Shown here: piece after piece, positions 50,335 to 58,936 of the stretch | Position numbering within the stretch: position 1 is the first letter of the stretch | Layout of the letters: the number at the start of each line of letters is the position of its first letter | From: Nocardia brasiliensis IFM 10847 | Lineage (GTDB): Bacteria; Actinomycetota; Actinomycetes; Mycobacteriales; Mycobacteriaceae | Direction of reading: 5' to 3' | Length of the DNA: 62,715 nucleotides | NCBI RefSeq assembly: GCF_000710915.1 | Contig: NZ_BAUA01000119.1 | Span: 1 to 62,715, forward strand | Translations under genes and position numbers: made by a program | Notes under the pieces: generated by a model | Database searches by the model: none | What the model saw: only the letters and a program-made list of their open reading frames with translations | What the model was told of the DNA's origin: nothing

Positions 50335-51789
50335 CTACTCCTCGTCGTCCTTGACCAGACCGCGGCGCACCCGGGAAGCGTGTTTGCGTTCGGCGGCGCT
50401 GATCCGGTTGTCCTGTTCCAGGCGGATATCCGTGCCGCGGCCGGTAGGCACCATGTCGATGCCCGCCGAGATCTGCGGCTCCCACTCGAAGGTCACGTTG
50501 CCGATGGTCACCGGGGCCCCCGGCTCCGCACCCTGCTTGACCAGTTCGTCTTCCACACCGAGGCGAGCGAGCCGGTCGGCGAGGTAGCCGACGGCTTCGT
50601 CGTTGTCGAACTGGGTCTGCTTGACCCAGCGTTCCGGCTGCGGACCGCGCACGATGAAGCCGCCCGGCTCCTCGGGATCGGCGATGACACTGAACCCGGT
50701 CTCGTTGACCGCGATCGGCCGGATCACCGGACGCGCGGGCGCCGCCTTCGGATGCGCCGCCCGATACTGCAGCACCAGGTCGGCGAGCGCGAAGGTCAAG
50801 GGCCGCAGACCTTCTCGACTCACGGCCGAGATCTCGAAGACCGGCCAGCCCCGCGCGGTGAACTCCGGGGTGACCATCTCGGCGAGCTCGGCGGCGTCCG
50901 GCACGTCGATCTTGTTCAGGATCACCACGCGCGGCCGATCGGCCAGGTCGCCGAGGTCGGCATCGGCGCTGAGCGCCGGTTTGTAGGCAGCGAGTTCGGC
51001 TTCGAGCGCGTCCACGTCGGACACCGGATCGCGACCGGGTTCCAGGGTCGCGCAGTCGACGACGTGCGCGAGTACCGCGCACCGTTCCAGATGCCGCAGG
51101 AAGTCGAGGCCGAGCCCGCGGCCCTCGCTCGCGCCGGGAATCAGGCCGGGCACGTCGGCGACGGTGAAGGTGGTGTCCCCGCTGAGCACCACGCCGAGGT
51201 TCGGCACCAGGGTGGTGAACGGGTAGTCCGCGATCTTCGGCTTGGCCGCCGACAGCACGGACACGAGCGAGGACTTCCCCGCCGACGGGAAGCCGACCAG
51301 GCCGACATCGGCCACGGACTTCAATTCGAGGACGAGGTCGCATTCCTCGCCGTCCTCGCCGAGCAGCGCGAAGCCGGGGGCTTTGCGCGCCTTCGAGGCG
51401 AGGGCCGCGTTGCCGAGACCGCCGCGGCCGCCGCGGGCCGCGATATAGCGGTTGCCCGCGCCGACGAGGTCCATCAGGACCTTGCCCTCGTTGTCGAGCA
51501 CCATGGTGCCGTCCGGCACCTTGAGCAGCAGGTCGGTGCCCTGCTTGCCGTCGCGGTTACCACCCTCGCCCGGCTTGCCGTTGCCGGCCTTGGCGTGCGG
51601 GTGGAAGTGGAAGTCCAGCAGGGTGTGCACGTTGGAATCGACCTCGAGGATCACATTCCCGCCGTGGCCGCCGTTGCCGCCGTTGGGCCCGCCGAGCGGC
51701 ATGAACTTCTCGCGGAGCACCGAAGCACACCCGTGTCCGCCCTTGCCTGCGCGCACGTGCAGTACGACACGGTCGATGAACTTGGACAT
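50335..51789 (-). CDS. obg: Obg GTPase (ribosome assembly)
   Basis: 484 aa. A glycine-rich Obg fold (GGPNGGNGGHGGNV, GEGGNRDGKQG) precedes the G domain with GFPSAGKSS (P-loop), DVPGLIPGASEGRG (switch II) and NKID. An OCT-type C-terminal domain follows. It acts in 50S maturation and stringent control. The frame is open upstream, but MSKFIDRVVLHVRAGKGG is the conserved start, with GGAGGA 10 nt before it. Confidence 0.97.
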   Translation of the reverse strand: MSKFIDRVVLHVRAGKGGHGCASVLREKFMPLGGPNGGNGGHGGNVILEVDSNVHTLLDFHFHPHAKAGNGKPGEGGNRDGKQGTDLLLKVPDGTMVLDNEGKVLMDLVGAGNRYIAARGGRGGLGNAALASKARKAPGFALLGEDGEECDLVLELKSVADVGLVGFPSAGKSSLVSVLSAAKPKIADYPFTTLVPNLGVVLSGDTTFTVADVPGLIPGASEGRGLGLDFLRHLERCAVLAHVVDCATLEPGRDPVSDVDALEAELAAYKPALSADADLGDLADRPRVVILNKIDVPDAAELAEMVTPEFTARGWPVFEISAVSREGLRPLTFALADLVLQYRAAHPKAAPARPVIRPIAVNETGFSVIADPEEPGGFIVRGPQPERWVKQTQFDNDEAVGYLADRLARLGVEDELVKQGAEPGAPVTIGNVTFEWEPQISAGIDMVPTGRGTDIRLEQDNRISAAERKHASRVRRGLVKDDEE

Positions 51790-51859
51790 GTGGCGATCAT
51801 CCTCCTTCAGGACTGGTCGTTGGCTGAGGCTGTGCCGGAAAACGCACGGGCCTGCTGAA

Positions 51860-51895
51860 AACACAAAACGGGCCAGGGTTTGCGACCCTGACCCG
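51860..51895 (-). terminator. Intrinsic terminator between rpmA and obg
   Basis: 11-bp stem with one G-U pair and a 5-nt loop, followed on the minus strand by TTTTGTGTTTT. It lies 28 nt after the rpmA stop and before the obg start, so obg expression is partly uncoupled from the ribosomal genes. Confidence 0.85.
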
Positions 51896-51922
51896 CTCGG
51901 CTGTTGTCTGGAGAGGTAAGGC

Positions 51923-52189
51923 CTAGGCCTCGACCGGCTCCGCGACGACGATGTTGACGGTCTTGCGTCCACGCTTGGTGCCGAACTCGACGGCGCCCGC
52001 CGCGAGGGCGAACAGGGTGTCGTCACCGCCACGGCCGACGTTCACGCCGGGGTGGAAGTGGGTGCCACGCTGACGCACCAGGATCTCGCCCGCGTTGACC
52101 TTCTGGCCGCCGAAGCGCTTCACGCCGAGTCGCTGGGCGTTGGAATCGCGACCGTTCCGGGAGCTGGATGCACCCTTCTTGTGTGCCAT
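51923..52189 (-). CDS. rpmA: 50S ribosomal protein bL27
   Basis: 88 aa, standard length. MAHKKGASSSRNGRDSNAQRLGVKRFGG is the invariant L27 N-terminus that reaches the peptidyl-transferase centre. ATG start, 22 bp after rplU. Confidence 0.98.
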   Translation of the reverse strand: MAHKKGASSSRNGRDSNAQRLGVKRFGGQKVNAGEILVRQRGTHFHPGVNVGRGGDDTLFALAAGAVEFGTKRGRKTVNIVVAEPVEA

Positions 52190-52211
52190 AGCTGAATCTC
52201 CTCGGGATGTC

Positions 52212-52523
52212 TTACTTGATGCCGGTGACCTTGATGACCGTCAGCGGCTGACGGTGACCCTGACGCTTGTGGTAGCCGGTCTTGTTCTTGAACTTGTGGA
52301 TGCGGATCTTCGGGCCCTTGGTCTGCTCGACGACCTCCGCGGCCACGGAGACCTTGGCCAGCTTGGCGGCGTCGGTGGTCAGGTCTGCCCCGTCGACGAC
52401 GAGAACCGGATCCAGGGAGACGGCCGTGCCCGGCTTACCCTCGATCTTCTCGACCTTCACCAGGTCACCGACCGCGACCTTGTACTGCTTTCCGCCGGTC
52501 TTGACGATCGCGTACGTTGCCAT
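52212..52523 (-). CDS. rplU: 50S ribosomal protein bL21
   Basis: 103 aa. YAIVKTGGKQYKV at the start and KTGYHKRQGHRQPLTVIKV at the end are diagnostic for L21, which binds 23S rRNA. Open frame continues upstream, but the ATG here has GGAGGA 8 nt before it and matches the family N-terminus. First gene of rplU-rpmA. Confidence 0.98.
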   Translation of the reverse strand: MATYAIVKTGGKQYKVAVGDLVKVEKIEGKPGTAVSLDPVLVVDGADLTTDAAKLAKVSVAAEVVEQTKGPKIRIHKFKNKTGYHKRQGHRQPLTVIKVTGIK

Positions 52524-52804
52524 CGGTCGGCTTCCTCCACTCGAATAAGTACAGTCATGTTTCTTCTCGCGGCGCAAGTTCGCGACGCGAGATGTTCTTG
52601 GCTGGCTTGCTGCGCGGGGCGTGGTATAACGCCCATCGCCAGGCAGCGACCGACCAAGGTTACCAGAGCACCCCGGCAACGACACAATCCGGCCGTCGGC
52701 AGCCCGCGAGCAACTCGACGGCCAGGGGTTTCGGTCCCAGGCAGCCGGGCAGACCGCGGTCTACGCGGCGCGGTGCGCCCCGGCGCAACCGCCCACCGGC
52801 AAAC
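52524..52804 (-). promoter_or_regulatory. rplU leader and promoter region
   Basis: No gene is seen here. A TATACC -10 box (52623-52628, minus) would give a leader of about 90 nt in front of rplU, the place where L21-type autoregulatory leaders occur. No defined L21 leader fold could be confirmed by eye. The remaining ~180 bp back to the rne terminator show nothing. Confidence 0.45.
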
Positions 52805-52845
52805 GATTCGGCCGGTCGTACCCCGCGGGTGCGACCGGCCGAATC
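52805..52845 (-). terminator. Hairpin terminator after rne
   Basis: Perfect 14-bp arms (GATTCGGCCGGTCG) with a 13-nt loop, 18 nt past the rne stop, followed by GTTTGCC. It insulates rne from rplU. Confidence 0.8.
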
Positions 52846-52863
52846 AGGCTGACGGATCAGCTG

Positions 52864-55800
52864 TTACGACTCTTCCGGCGGCGGCCCCGCGGGACGCCCG
52901 ACCGCACGCCGTCGCGGCCTGCGCTCCGGCACCACGACCGGGACATCGGCCGTGTAGTCGACGGGGGCCGCGGGCGCATGCTCCGCGGTCGGCAGCACGA
53001 ACACCGCGCCGCTGCTGTCCGCGGCGGGCGCGGCCACCGAACGGGCCACCCGACGCCGGCGGGTGGTGCGTGGCGCGGGCTCCGGCACGCCGTTGGTCAC
53101 CGCATGGTTTTCGGCAGTCTTCGGCTCGGTACCCTGCGGCTCCGTGGCCTTCGGCTCAGCGGCGACCGGCTCCGGTGCGACCGGGGCCTGCGCGCGCGAC
53201 TCGACCTCGACGACCTCCGCCGGTTCGGTCTCCTCGTCCTGCGCGGGCACGGCGACCACGGCCTCGGTGGTGACGGCCTCGGTCACCTCCTCGGCAGCGG
53301 TGGCGGGTTCCGGCTCGGACACGGGGGTCTCGACCGCCGATGCCTGCTCAGCGGAATCGACTTCGGCCGCAGCGGTATCGGCCGCGCCCGACTCGGCCTC
53401 GACCGCCTTCGGCTCCTCGTGCGCCGCGTCCTCACCGTGGTGCGCCGCCATCGCGAGCGCGACCGGATGGGCCCGCTTGACCGCGATGTCCTCCTCGGAC
53501 TCCGCAACCGCGGTGCCGTTGGCGGCCGCCACGGGTGCGGCCGGGGCGGCGCCCTTGTCGCGACCGCGACGACGACGCGACCCGGTTTCGCGAGTGCCGC
53601 GGCCCGCGCTGTCCTCGCCCGAGGACGGCTCGACGGGGTACGCGTGCACCAGGATGCCGCGGCCATGGCAGTGCTCACACGTGGTGGAGAACGCCTCGAC
53701 CAGACCGGTGCCCAGCTTCTTCCTGGTCATCTGCACCAGGCCGAGCGAGGTCACCTCGGACACCTGGTGCCGGGTGCGGTCCCGGCCCAACGCCTCGGTC
53801 AGCCGGCGCAGCACCAGATCCCGGTTCGACTCGAGCACCATGTCGATGAAGTCGACGACGATCATGCCGCCGATATCGCGCAACCGCATCTGGCGCACGA
53901 TCTCCTCGGCCGCCTCCAGGTTGTTGCGGGTGACCGTCTCTTCCAGGTTGCTGCCGCCGGCGCCGGTGAACTTGCCGGTGTTCACGTCGACCACGGTCAT
54001 CGCCTCGGTGCGGTCGATCACCAGGGTGCCGCCCGAGGGCAGCCACACCTTGCGATCGAGCGCCTTGGCGAGCTGCTCGTCGATGCGGTAGGTCTCGAAC
54101 ACGTCGACGCCGTTGTTCTCGTGCCGAGCGACCCGGGCGAGCATCTCCGGCGCGACGGTGCCGATGTACTTCTCGACCGTGCTCCAGGCCCGGTCACCTT
54201 CGATGACGAGCTTGGAGAAGTCCTCGTTGAACAGGTCACGGATGACCTTGACCAACAGGTCCGGCTCTTCGTACAGCGTCTTGGGCGCACCGTCGTTCTT
54301 GCCCGCGGCGGCCTTCTCGATGGTGCGCCAGGTGGCCTGCAGGCGTTCGACGTCGCGGGCCAGTTCCTCCTCGGCCACGCCTTCGGACGCGGTGCGGATG
54401 ATCACGCCCGCGTCGTTGGGCACGATGTCGCGCAGGATCTCCTTGAGCCGCTTGCGCTCGGTGTCGGGCAGTTTGCGACTGATACCGGTGGACGTGCCGC
54501 CCGGCACGTACACGAGGAAGCGACCGGCCAGGCTGATCTGCGTGGTCAGCCGGGCGCCCTTGTGCCCGACCGGATCCTTCGAGACCTGCACGAGCACCTG
54601 ATCGCCGGGCTTGAGCGCCTGCTCGATCTTGCGTTCCTTGCCGCCGAGCCCGGCGGCCTCCCAGTTCACCTCGCCCGCGTACAGCACGCCGTTGCGGCCG
54701 CGGCCGATGTCGACGAACGCCGCCTCCATGCTGGGCAGCACGTTCTGCACCTTGCCGAGGTAGACGTTGCCCACCATGGACGCGGACCCGGTGCTGGTGA
54801 CGAAGTGCTCGACCAGGATGTTGTCCTCGAGCACCGCGACCTGCGTCGCGGTCGGATGATCCGGGAACGCCTTCTCGCGCACCACCATCACCCGGTCGAC
54901 CGCCTCGCGGCGGGCCAGGAACTCCGACTCGGTCAGGATCGGTGGGCGGCGGCGACCGGCCTCGCGGCCGTCGCGCCTGCGCTGGCGCTTGGCCTCCAAC
55001 CGGGTGGAACCGGTGATGCCCTGCACCTCGTCGACCGTGGTCGCGCGGCTGCGGCTCTTGTTCCGCGGTTCGCGCTCGTGCACCACAGTGTTCGGCGGGT
55101 CGTCTTCGGTGACGTCGGTGGCGTCGCCGGAATCACCGGCGACCTTGCGCCGGCGCCGCCGACGCCGGCGGCGGCTGGAACCGTCGCCCGCGTTCTCGTC
55201 GTCGTCGGCATCGGCGTTGTCGTCGGCCGTGTCGGTCGACTCCGCGGTGTCGGCGTGCTCGGCGGGCTGCTCGTCGTCGGTATCCGACTCGGCCTCGCCG
55301 TCGTTGTCGTTCTCGTCGTCGGCGTCGCTGTGCTGTTCGCCACGACCGCGGCCACGACCCCGGCGGCCCCGCCGCCTGCGGCGCGGCTGATCGTCGGCGT
55401 CGTTCTGCTGGTCGGCCTGGTCCTGCTCGTCCTCGACGGTCTCGGGCTCTTCCTCGACCTGCTCGACCACGGGCTCTTCGCGCCGGGTCTCCCGCTCGGT
55501 GCGGCGCTTGCGGCGGGCCTGCTCGGCCGCGGCGGCGTCCGGCGGCAGGAACAGCGGGGCCTGCACCACGGCGGCGGACTCGAAGACCACCGGCGCGGCG
55601 ACGTGCGGCTCTTCCCGGACAGGATGAGTGAACAGCTGGATCGACGGCTGGTGTGCGACCTCGTTCGGCCGCTCGGAGCCGGTCGACCCGACGATCGGGT
55701 CCGGTGCGGAGAAGACGAGGCCGCCGTGGCCGCGGCTCGGCGGCGACTCGACGATCTCGGCCTGTTGCTCGGCCGGAGCTGCGGCGGCGGGCGCCGAGGG

Positions 55801-56103
55801 TTCCGCGGCTGGGGCAGCCGCGGTTTCTTCCGCCGGGGCAGCCGGAGTCTCGGCGACCGGGGTCGCGGTCACCGGGGCGGGGGTCTGCCCCTCCGGCGGG
55901 CCGAGCGCGTCGCGGACGGATTCCGCGATCGCCCGGTCGACGTTGGATTGCGCGCTGCGCGCATCAGCTCCCAGCTCGGTGAGCTTGGCCAGGATGCGCT
56001 TGCTCGTTACTCCCAGGCGCTTGGCGAGTGCATGAACTCGGATCCGCTCCGGCAATTGTTCCGCATCCTGTGGTGTTGTTCCCGATGGCTCTTGTTCGGC
56101 CAC
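52864..56103 (-). CDS. rne: Ribonuclease E/G with IF2-N-like N-terminal domain
   Basis: 1079 aa. Residues ~14-60 (RVHALAKRLGVTSKRILAKLTELG) form an IF2-N-type small domain. A long acidic/Arg-rich disordered part follows (to ~330), then the catalytic half with an S1 domain (VGNVYLGKVQNVLPSMEAAFVDIG), Mg-binding Asp in VVDVNTGKF and GGMIVVDFID, and the zinc-link CEHCHGRG. The C-terminal ~240 residues are again disordered and Ala/Glu-rich. It is the main endonuclease of mRNA decay and rRNA processing. GTG start with GAGGAG 6 nt upstream. Confidence 0.95.
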   Translation of the reverse strand: MAEQEPSGTTPQDAEQLPERIRVHALAKRLGVTSKRILAKLTELGADARSAQSNVDRAIAESVRDALGPPEGQTPAPVTATPVAETPAAPAEETAAAPAAEPSAPAAAAPAEQQAEIVESPPSRGHGGLVFSAPDPIVGSTGSERPNEVAHQPSIQLFTHPVREEPHVAAPVVFESAAVVQAPLFLPPDAAAAEQARRKRRTERETRREEPVVEQVEEEPETVEDEQDQADQQNDADDQPRRRRRGRRGRGRGRGEQHSDADDENDNDGEAESDTDDEQPAEHADTAESTDTADDNADADDDENAGDGSSRRRRRRRRRKVAGDSGDATDVTEDDPPNTVVHEREPRNKSRSRATTVDEVQGITGSTRLEAKRQRRRDGREAGRRRPPILTESEFLARREAVDRVMVVREKAFPDHPTATQVAVLEDNILVEHFVTSTGSASMVGNVYLGKVQNVLPSMEAAFVDIGRGRNGVLYAGEVNWEAAGLGGKERKIEQALKPGDQVLVQVSKDPVGHKGARLTTQISLAGRFLVYVPGGTSTGISRKLPDTERKRLKEILRDIVPNDAGVIIRTASEGVAEEELARDVERLQATWRTIEKAAAGKNDGAPKTLYEEPDLLVKVIRDLFNEDFSKLVIEGDRAWSTVEKYIGTVAPEMLARVARHENNGVDVFETYRIDEQLAKALDRKVWLPSGGTLVIDRTEAMTVVDVNTGKFTGAGGSNLEETVTRNNLEAAEEIVRQMRLRDIGGMIVVDFIDMVLESNRDLVLRRLTEALGRDRTRHQVSEVTSLGLVQMTRKKLGTGLVEAFSTTCEHCHGRGILVHAYPVEPSSGEDSAGRGTRETGSRRRRGRDKGAAPAAPVAAANGTAVAESEEDIAVKRAHPVALAMAAHHGEDAAHEEPKAVEAESGAADTAAAEVDSAEQASAVETPVSEPEPATAAEEVTEAVTTEAVVAVPAQDEETEPAEVVEVESRAQAPVAPEPVAAEPKATEPQGTEPKTAENHAVTNGVPEPAPRTTRRRRVARSVAAPAADSSGAVFVLPTAEHAPAAPVDYTADVPVVVPERRPRRRAVGRPAGPPPEES

Positions 56104-56563
56104 GAAGTCTCCTCGGACCCCCGGGCGCGTCCCTCCCGGTAAGGAGTGACGCGGCCGACGCGGGGGCACTGTCCGTTCGCCTCACGCCGCTCGGCGCAAG
56201 GTCATCTGGTCTCGCCCCGCATGTCCGGTTATCACCATGTCGATCGTCGGTTCGGCTAACTGGTCACGCGGCGCCTGGCTGTTGGCTGAACTCCACGGTG
56301 TGAGCGCTCATCCAGCGTGCCGACGCGAACAGCGGGCCCAGCAACCGGGCCTTTTGTCCGTGGCAGCGATGATCGGCATCGAACCGCGGTGTGTCATCCG
56401 GTTGCGATCGTCCCGATCGTCCGCGTACCTGCGCGAACAGTCGGCATCAACAGCAACCGCTTCCAAGTATCCCACACCACGCGCGGCGAGTACGCCGCGG
56501 CGCACGTGTCGATGGCCCGGCCGCGGCAGTCGCGCGCGACCGGGCGAGGTCGGCAACTGTCGG
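56104..56563 (-). other. 460-bp gene-free region: rne 5' leader and promoter
   Basis: No credible ORF on either strand. A minus-strand GGATACT (about 56468-56474) is a candidate -10 that would give an rne leader of ~350 nt; long leaders are typical of RNase E genes, which control their own mRNA. The weak GGCCC/GGGCC hairpin near 56335 faces the wrong way to end ndk. Confidence 0.4.
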
Positions 56564-56980
56564 TTAAATGCGGAACTCGGGGAACCAGAGAGCAATCTCT
56601 CGTTTGGCGGATTCGGGCGAGTCGGACCCGTGCACCAGGTTCTCCTGGGTCTCCAGGGCGAAGTCCCCACGCACGCTGCCGGGCACGGCCTTCTCGACCG
56701 GGTCGGTGCCACCGGCGATCTGCCGGAACGCCGCGATGGCGCGCGGCCCCTCCAGGACGGCCGCGACGACCGGGCCGGAGGTGATGAATTCGATCAGGGA
56801 GCCGAAGAACGGCTTCTCGGCGTGCTCGGCATAGTGGCCCTTGGCCAAGTCCTCGGACACGTGCTTCAGTTCGAGAGCCGCGATCTTCAGGCCCTTGCGC
56901 TCGATGCGTACCAGCACCTCGCCGACGAGGCCACGGGCCACACCGTCCGGCTTGATGAGTACCAACGTCTGCTCAGTCAC
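56564..56980 (-). CDS. ndk: Nucleoside diphosphate kinase
   Basis: 138 aa, standard length. KPDGVARG at the N-terminus, GSVRGDFALE, and NLVHGSDS with the phospho-accepting His. Transfers gamma-phosphate between nucleoside tri- and diphosphates. GTG start, six bases after a TAGAGT box, so it is probably transcribed alone and leaderless. It contrasts with the extended NDK-like protein encoded in the eight-gene operon. Confidence 0.98.
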   Translation of the reverse strand: MTEQTLVLIKPDGVARGLVGEVLVRIERKGLKIAALELKHVSEDLAKGHYAEHAEKPFFGSLIEFITSGPVVAAVLEGPRAIAAFRQIAGGTDPVEKAVPGSVRGDFALETQENLVHGSDSPESAKREIALWFPEFRI

Positions 56981-56986
56981 GGCGAC

Positions 56987-56992
56987 ACTCTA
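56987..56992 (-). promoter_or_regulatory. -10 box (TAGAGT) of ndk
   Basis: TAGAGT on the minus strand ends 6 nt before the ndk GTG; no ribosome site lies between. Confidence 0.6.
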
Positions 56993-57062
56993 ACCGGCAC
57001 CCCCACCGGGTACCGAACCCGCGGTTCCGTCGCGGCCGCGGCGAACCTTCCCCGGGCCCGAC

Positions 57063-57470
57063 TCAGGACGAGCGCGGGAGCCGCTGGCTCGGCAGCAGAC
57101 CCTTCTCGATCCGGCCGCGCACGTCCGCGCGCAGCACCAGGATGAAGCCCCACACCACGGCGAAGACGATGCCGATGATGCCGATGGACAGATGGATGAA
57201 GGTGCCGAGCAGCACCAGAACCTGCAGGCCCAGATTGAACGGCATCGCCCAGGAGCGGCCCTGCAGTCCCGCGCCGAGGAACATCACGAGGGCGAGCACG
57301 ACGAGGTAGGTGCCCGACCACCAGGTCACCCCGCCGCCGACCGAACCGACGACCGGCAGCGCGAGCAGCACCACGATCGCCTCGAGCACGAGGGTGCCCG
57401 CCATGACGCCGCGGAAACCCTTCCACGGGTCCGTGGCGGGCGGTGGCACCGAACCGGTCTCGTCGGTCAT
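57063..57470 (-). CDS. DUF4233 membrane protein
   Basis: 135 aa with four transmembrane segments (GVMAGTLVLEAIVVLLAL, YLVVLALVMFLGAGL, FNLGLQVLVLLGTFI, IGIIGIVFAVVWGFILVL) after a Pro-rich N-terminus. It is the homologue of Rv2446c by sequence type and by its place between folC and ndk. ATGA overlap with the folC stop. Function unknown. Confidence 0.9.
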   Translation of the reverse strand: MTDETGSVPPPATDPWKGFRGVMAGTLVLEAIVVLLALPVVGSVGGGVTWWSGTYLVVLALVMFLGAGLQGRSWAMPFNLGLQVLVLLGTFIHLSIGIIGIVFAVVWGFILVLRADVRGRIEKGLLPSQRLPRSS

Positions 57471-58936
57471 GCCGGGTCCTTTCCGAACAGTGCGCGCGTC
57501 GCGCCCGCGGTCACCACCGAGCCGGTCACCACGACGCCCGCGCCGGACACCATCTCCCCGGCCTCACCGACCTCTTCGGCGATGGCGATGGCCGACTCCA
57601 GCGCGTCCGGCAGGGTCGAGGCGGTGATCACGCGCTCGTCGCCGAAGCGCTGGACCGCGAGATCGGCGAGCACGTCCACGTCCATCGCGCGCGGGGAACC
57701 GTTGTTGGTCACGACGATTTCGTCGAACACCGGCTCCAGCGCGCTGAGGATGCCGTCGGCGTCCTTGTCTGCCAGTACCGCGACCACACCGACCAGCTTA
57801 CGGAAGTCGAACTCCGCGGTGAGGGTGGCCGCGAGGGCCTGCGCGCCCGCGGGATTGTGCGCGGCGTCGATGAAGATGGTCGGCGCGTTGCGCATCCGCT
57901 CGAGCCGGCCCGGACTGGTCACGTTCGCGAAACCCGCACGCACGGCGTCGATGTCGAGCTGCCGGTCGGCGCCCGCGCCGAAGAAGGCCTCGACCGCGGC
58001 GAGCGCGAGTACCGCGTTGCGCGCCTGGTGCTCGCCGTGCAGCGGCAGGAAGATCTCGTCGTAAACGCCGCCGAGACCCTGTAATTCGAGCTGCTGGCCG
58101 CCGACCGCGATCTGGCGGGCGAGCACTCGGAATTCGCCGCCCTCGCGGGCCACCGCGGCGTCGACCTCGACGGCGCGGCGCAGCAGCACGTCCATCGCCT
58201 CCGGGTCCTGCTCCGCGATGATCGCGACGGTGTCGCGCGGAATCAGCAGGTCCGGTGCGCGTTTGATGATGCCGGCCTTCTCCCCCGCGATGCTGGTGAG
58301 ATCGGTGCCGAGAAAGTCGGTGTGGTCCATGCCGATCGGGGTGATCACCGCGATCTGCCCATCGATCACATTGGTGGCGTCCCAGGTGCCGCCCAGGCCG
58401 GTCTCCACCACCGCCACATCGATCGGCGCTTCGGCGAACGCGGCGAACGCCATGCCGGTGAGCACCTCGAACTTGCTCATCGGCGGGCCGCCCGCGTCGG
58501 CCGACTGCGCGTCGATCATCTCGATGAACGGCACCAGCTCGCGGTAGGTCTCCACGTACTTGGCCGGGCTGATCGGCGCGTTGTCGATGCTGATCCGCTC
58601 GGTCGCCAGCTGCAGGTGCGGGCTGGTGATCCGGCCCGTGCGCCGATGCAGCGCGGTGAGCAGGGCGTCGATCATCCTGGTCACCGAGGTCTTGCCGTTG
58701 GTGCCCGCCACGTGGATCGCCGGATAGCTGTGCTGGGGCGAGCCGAGCAGATCCATCAGGGTGGCGATCCGGGTGAGCGAGGGCTCGATCTTGGTTTCCG
58801 GCCAGCGGGTATCGAGTTCGGCCTCCACCAACGCCATTTCGGCGAGTTCGACCGGCGACGGACCGGAACTCAGCCGCGGCCCCGCCGCCGGGTGCCGCAG
58901 TTCGTCGCCGTATTGCGGCTCCGGTTCGTGGTTCAT
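57467..58936 (-). CDS. folC: Folylpolyglutamate/dihydrofolate synthase
   Basis: 489 aa Mur-ligase-family enzyme that adds glutamate to dihydropteroate and to folates. HVAGTNGKTSVTRM is the ATP-binding P-loop, ETGLGGTWDATNV and HGEHQARNAVLAL are the central domain signatures, and DAAHNPAGA the C-terminal one. The N-terminal ~40 residues are a variable extension. ATG overlaps the valS stop (ATGA); the longer upstream frame is antisense to nothing useful and was rejected. Confidence 0.96.
   Translation of the reverse strand: MNHEPEPQYGDELRHPAAGPRLSSGPSPVELAEMALVEAELDTRWPETKIEPSLTRIATLMDLLGSPQHSYPAIHVAGTNGKTSVTRMIDALLTALHRRTGRITSPHLQLATERISIDNAPISPAKYVETYRELVPFIEMIDAQSADAGGPPMSKFEVLTGMAFAAFAEAPIDVAVVETGLGGTWDATNVIDGQIAVITPIGMDHTDFLGTDLTSIAGEKAGIIKRAPDLLIPRDTVAIIAEQDPEAMDVLLRRAVEVDAAVAREGGEFRVLARQIAVGGQQLELQGLGGVYDEIFLPLHGEHQARNAVLALAAVEAFFGAGADRQLDIDAVRAGFANVTSPGRLERMRNAPTIFIDAAHNPAGAQALAATLTAEFDFRKLVGVVAVLADKDADGILSALEPVFDEIVVTNNGSPRAMDVDVLADLAVQRFGDERVITASTLPDALESAIAIAEEVGEAGEMVSGAGVVVTGSVVTAGATRALFGKDPA

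Noticed and set aside
52978..56142. Very long plus-strand open frame opposite rne (over 1000 codons); similar ones opposite valS and the left-hand genes
   Set aside because: High GC leaves antisense frames open. The translations are Arg/Gly/His-rich without domains, and the minus-strand genes are certain.
56331..56355. Plus-strand hairpin followed by TTTT
   Set aside because: A stem of only 5 bp, with no plus-strand gene upstream that it could terminate.
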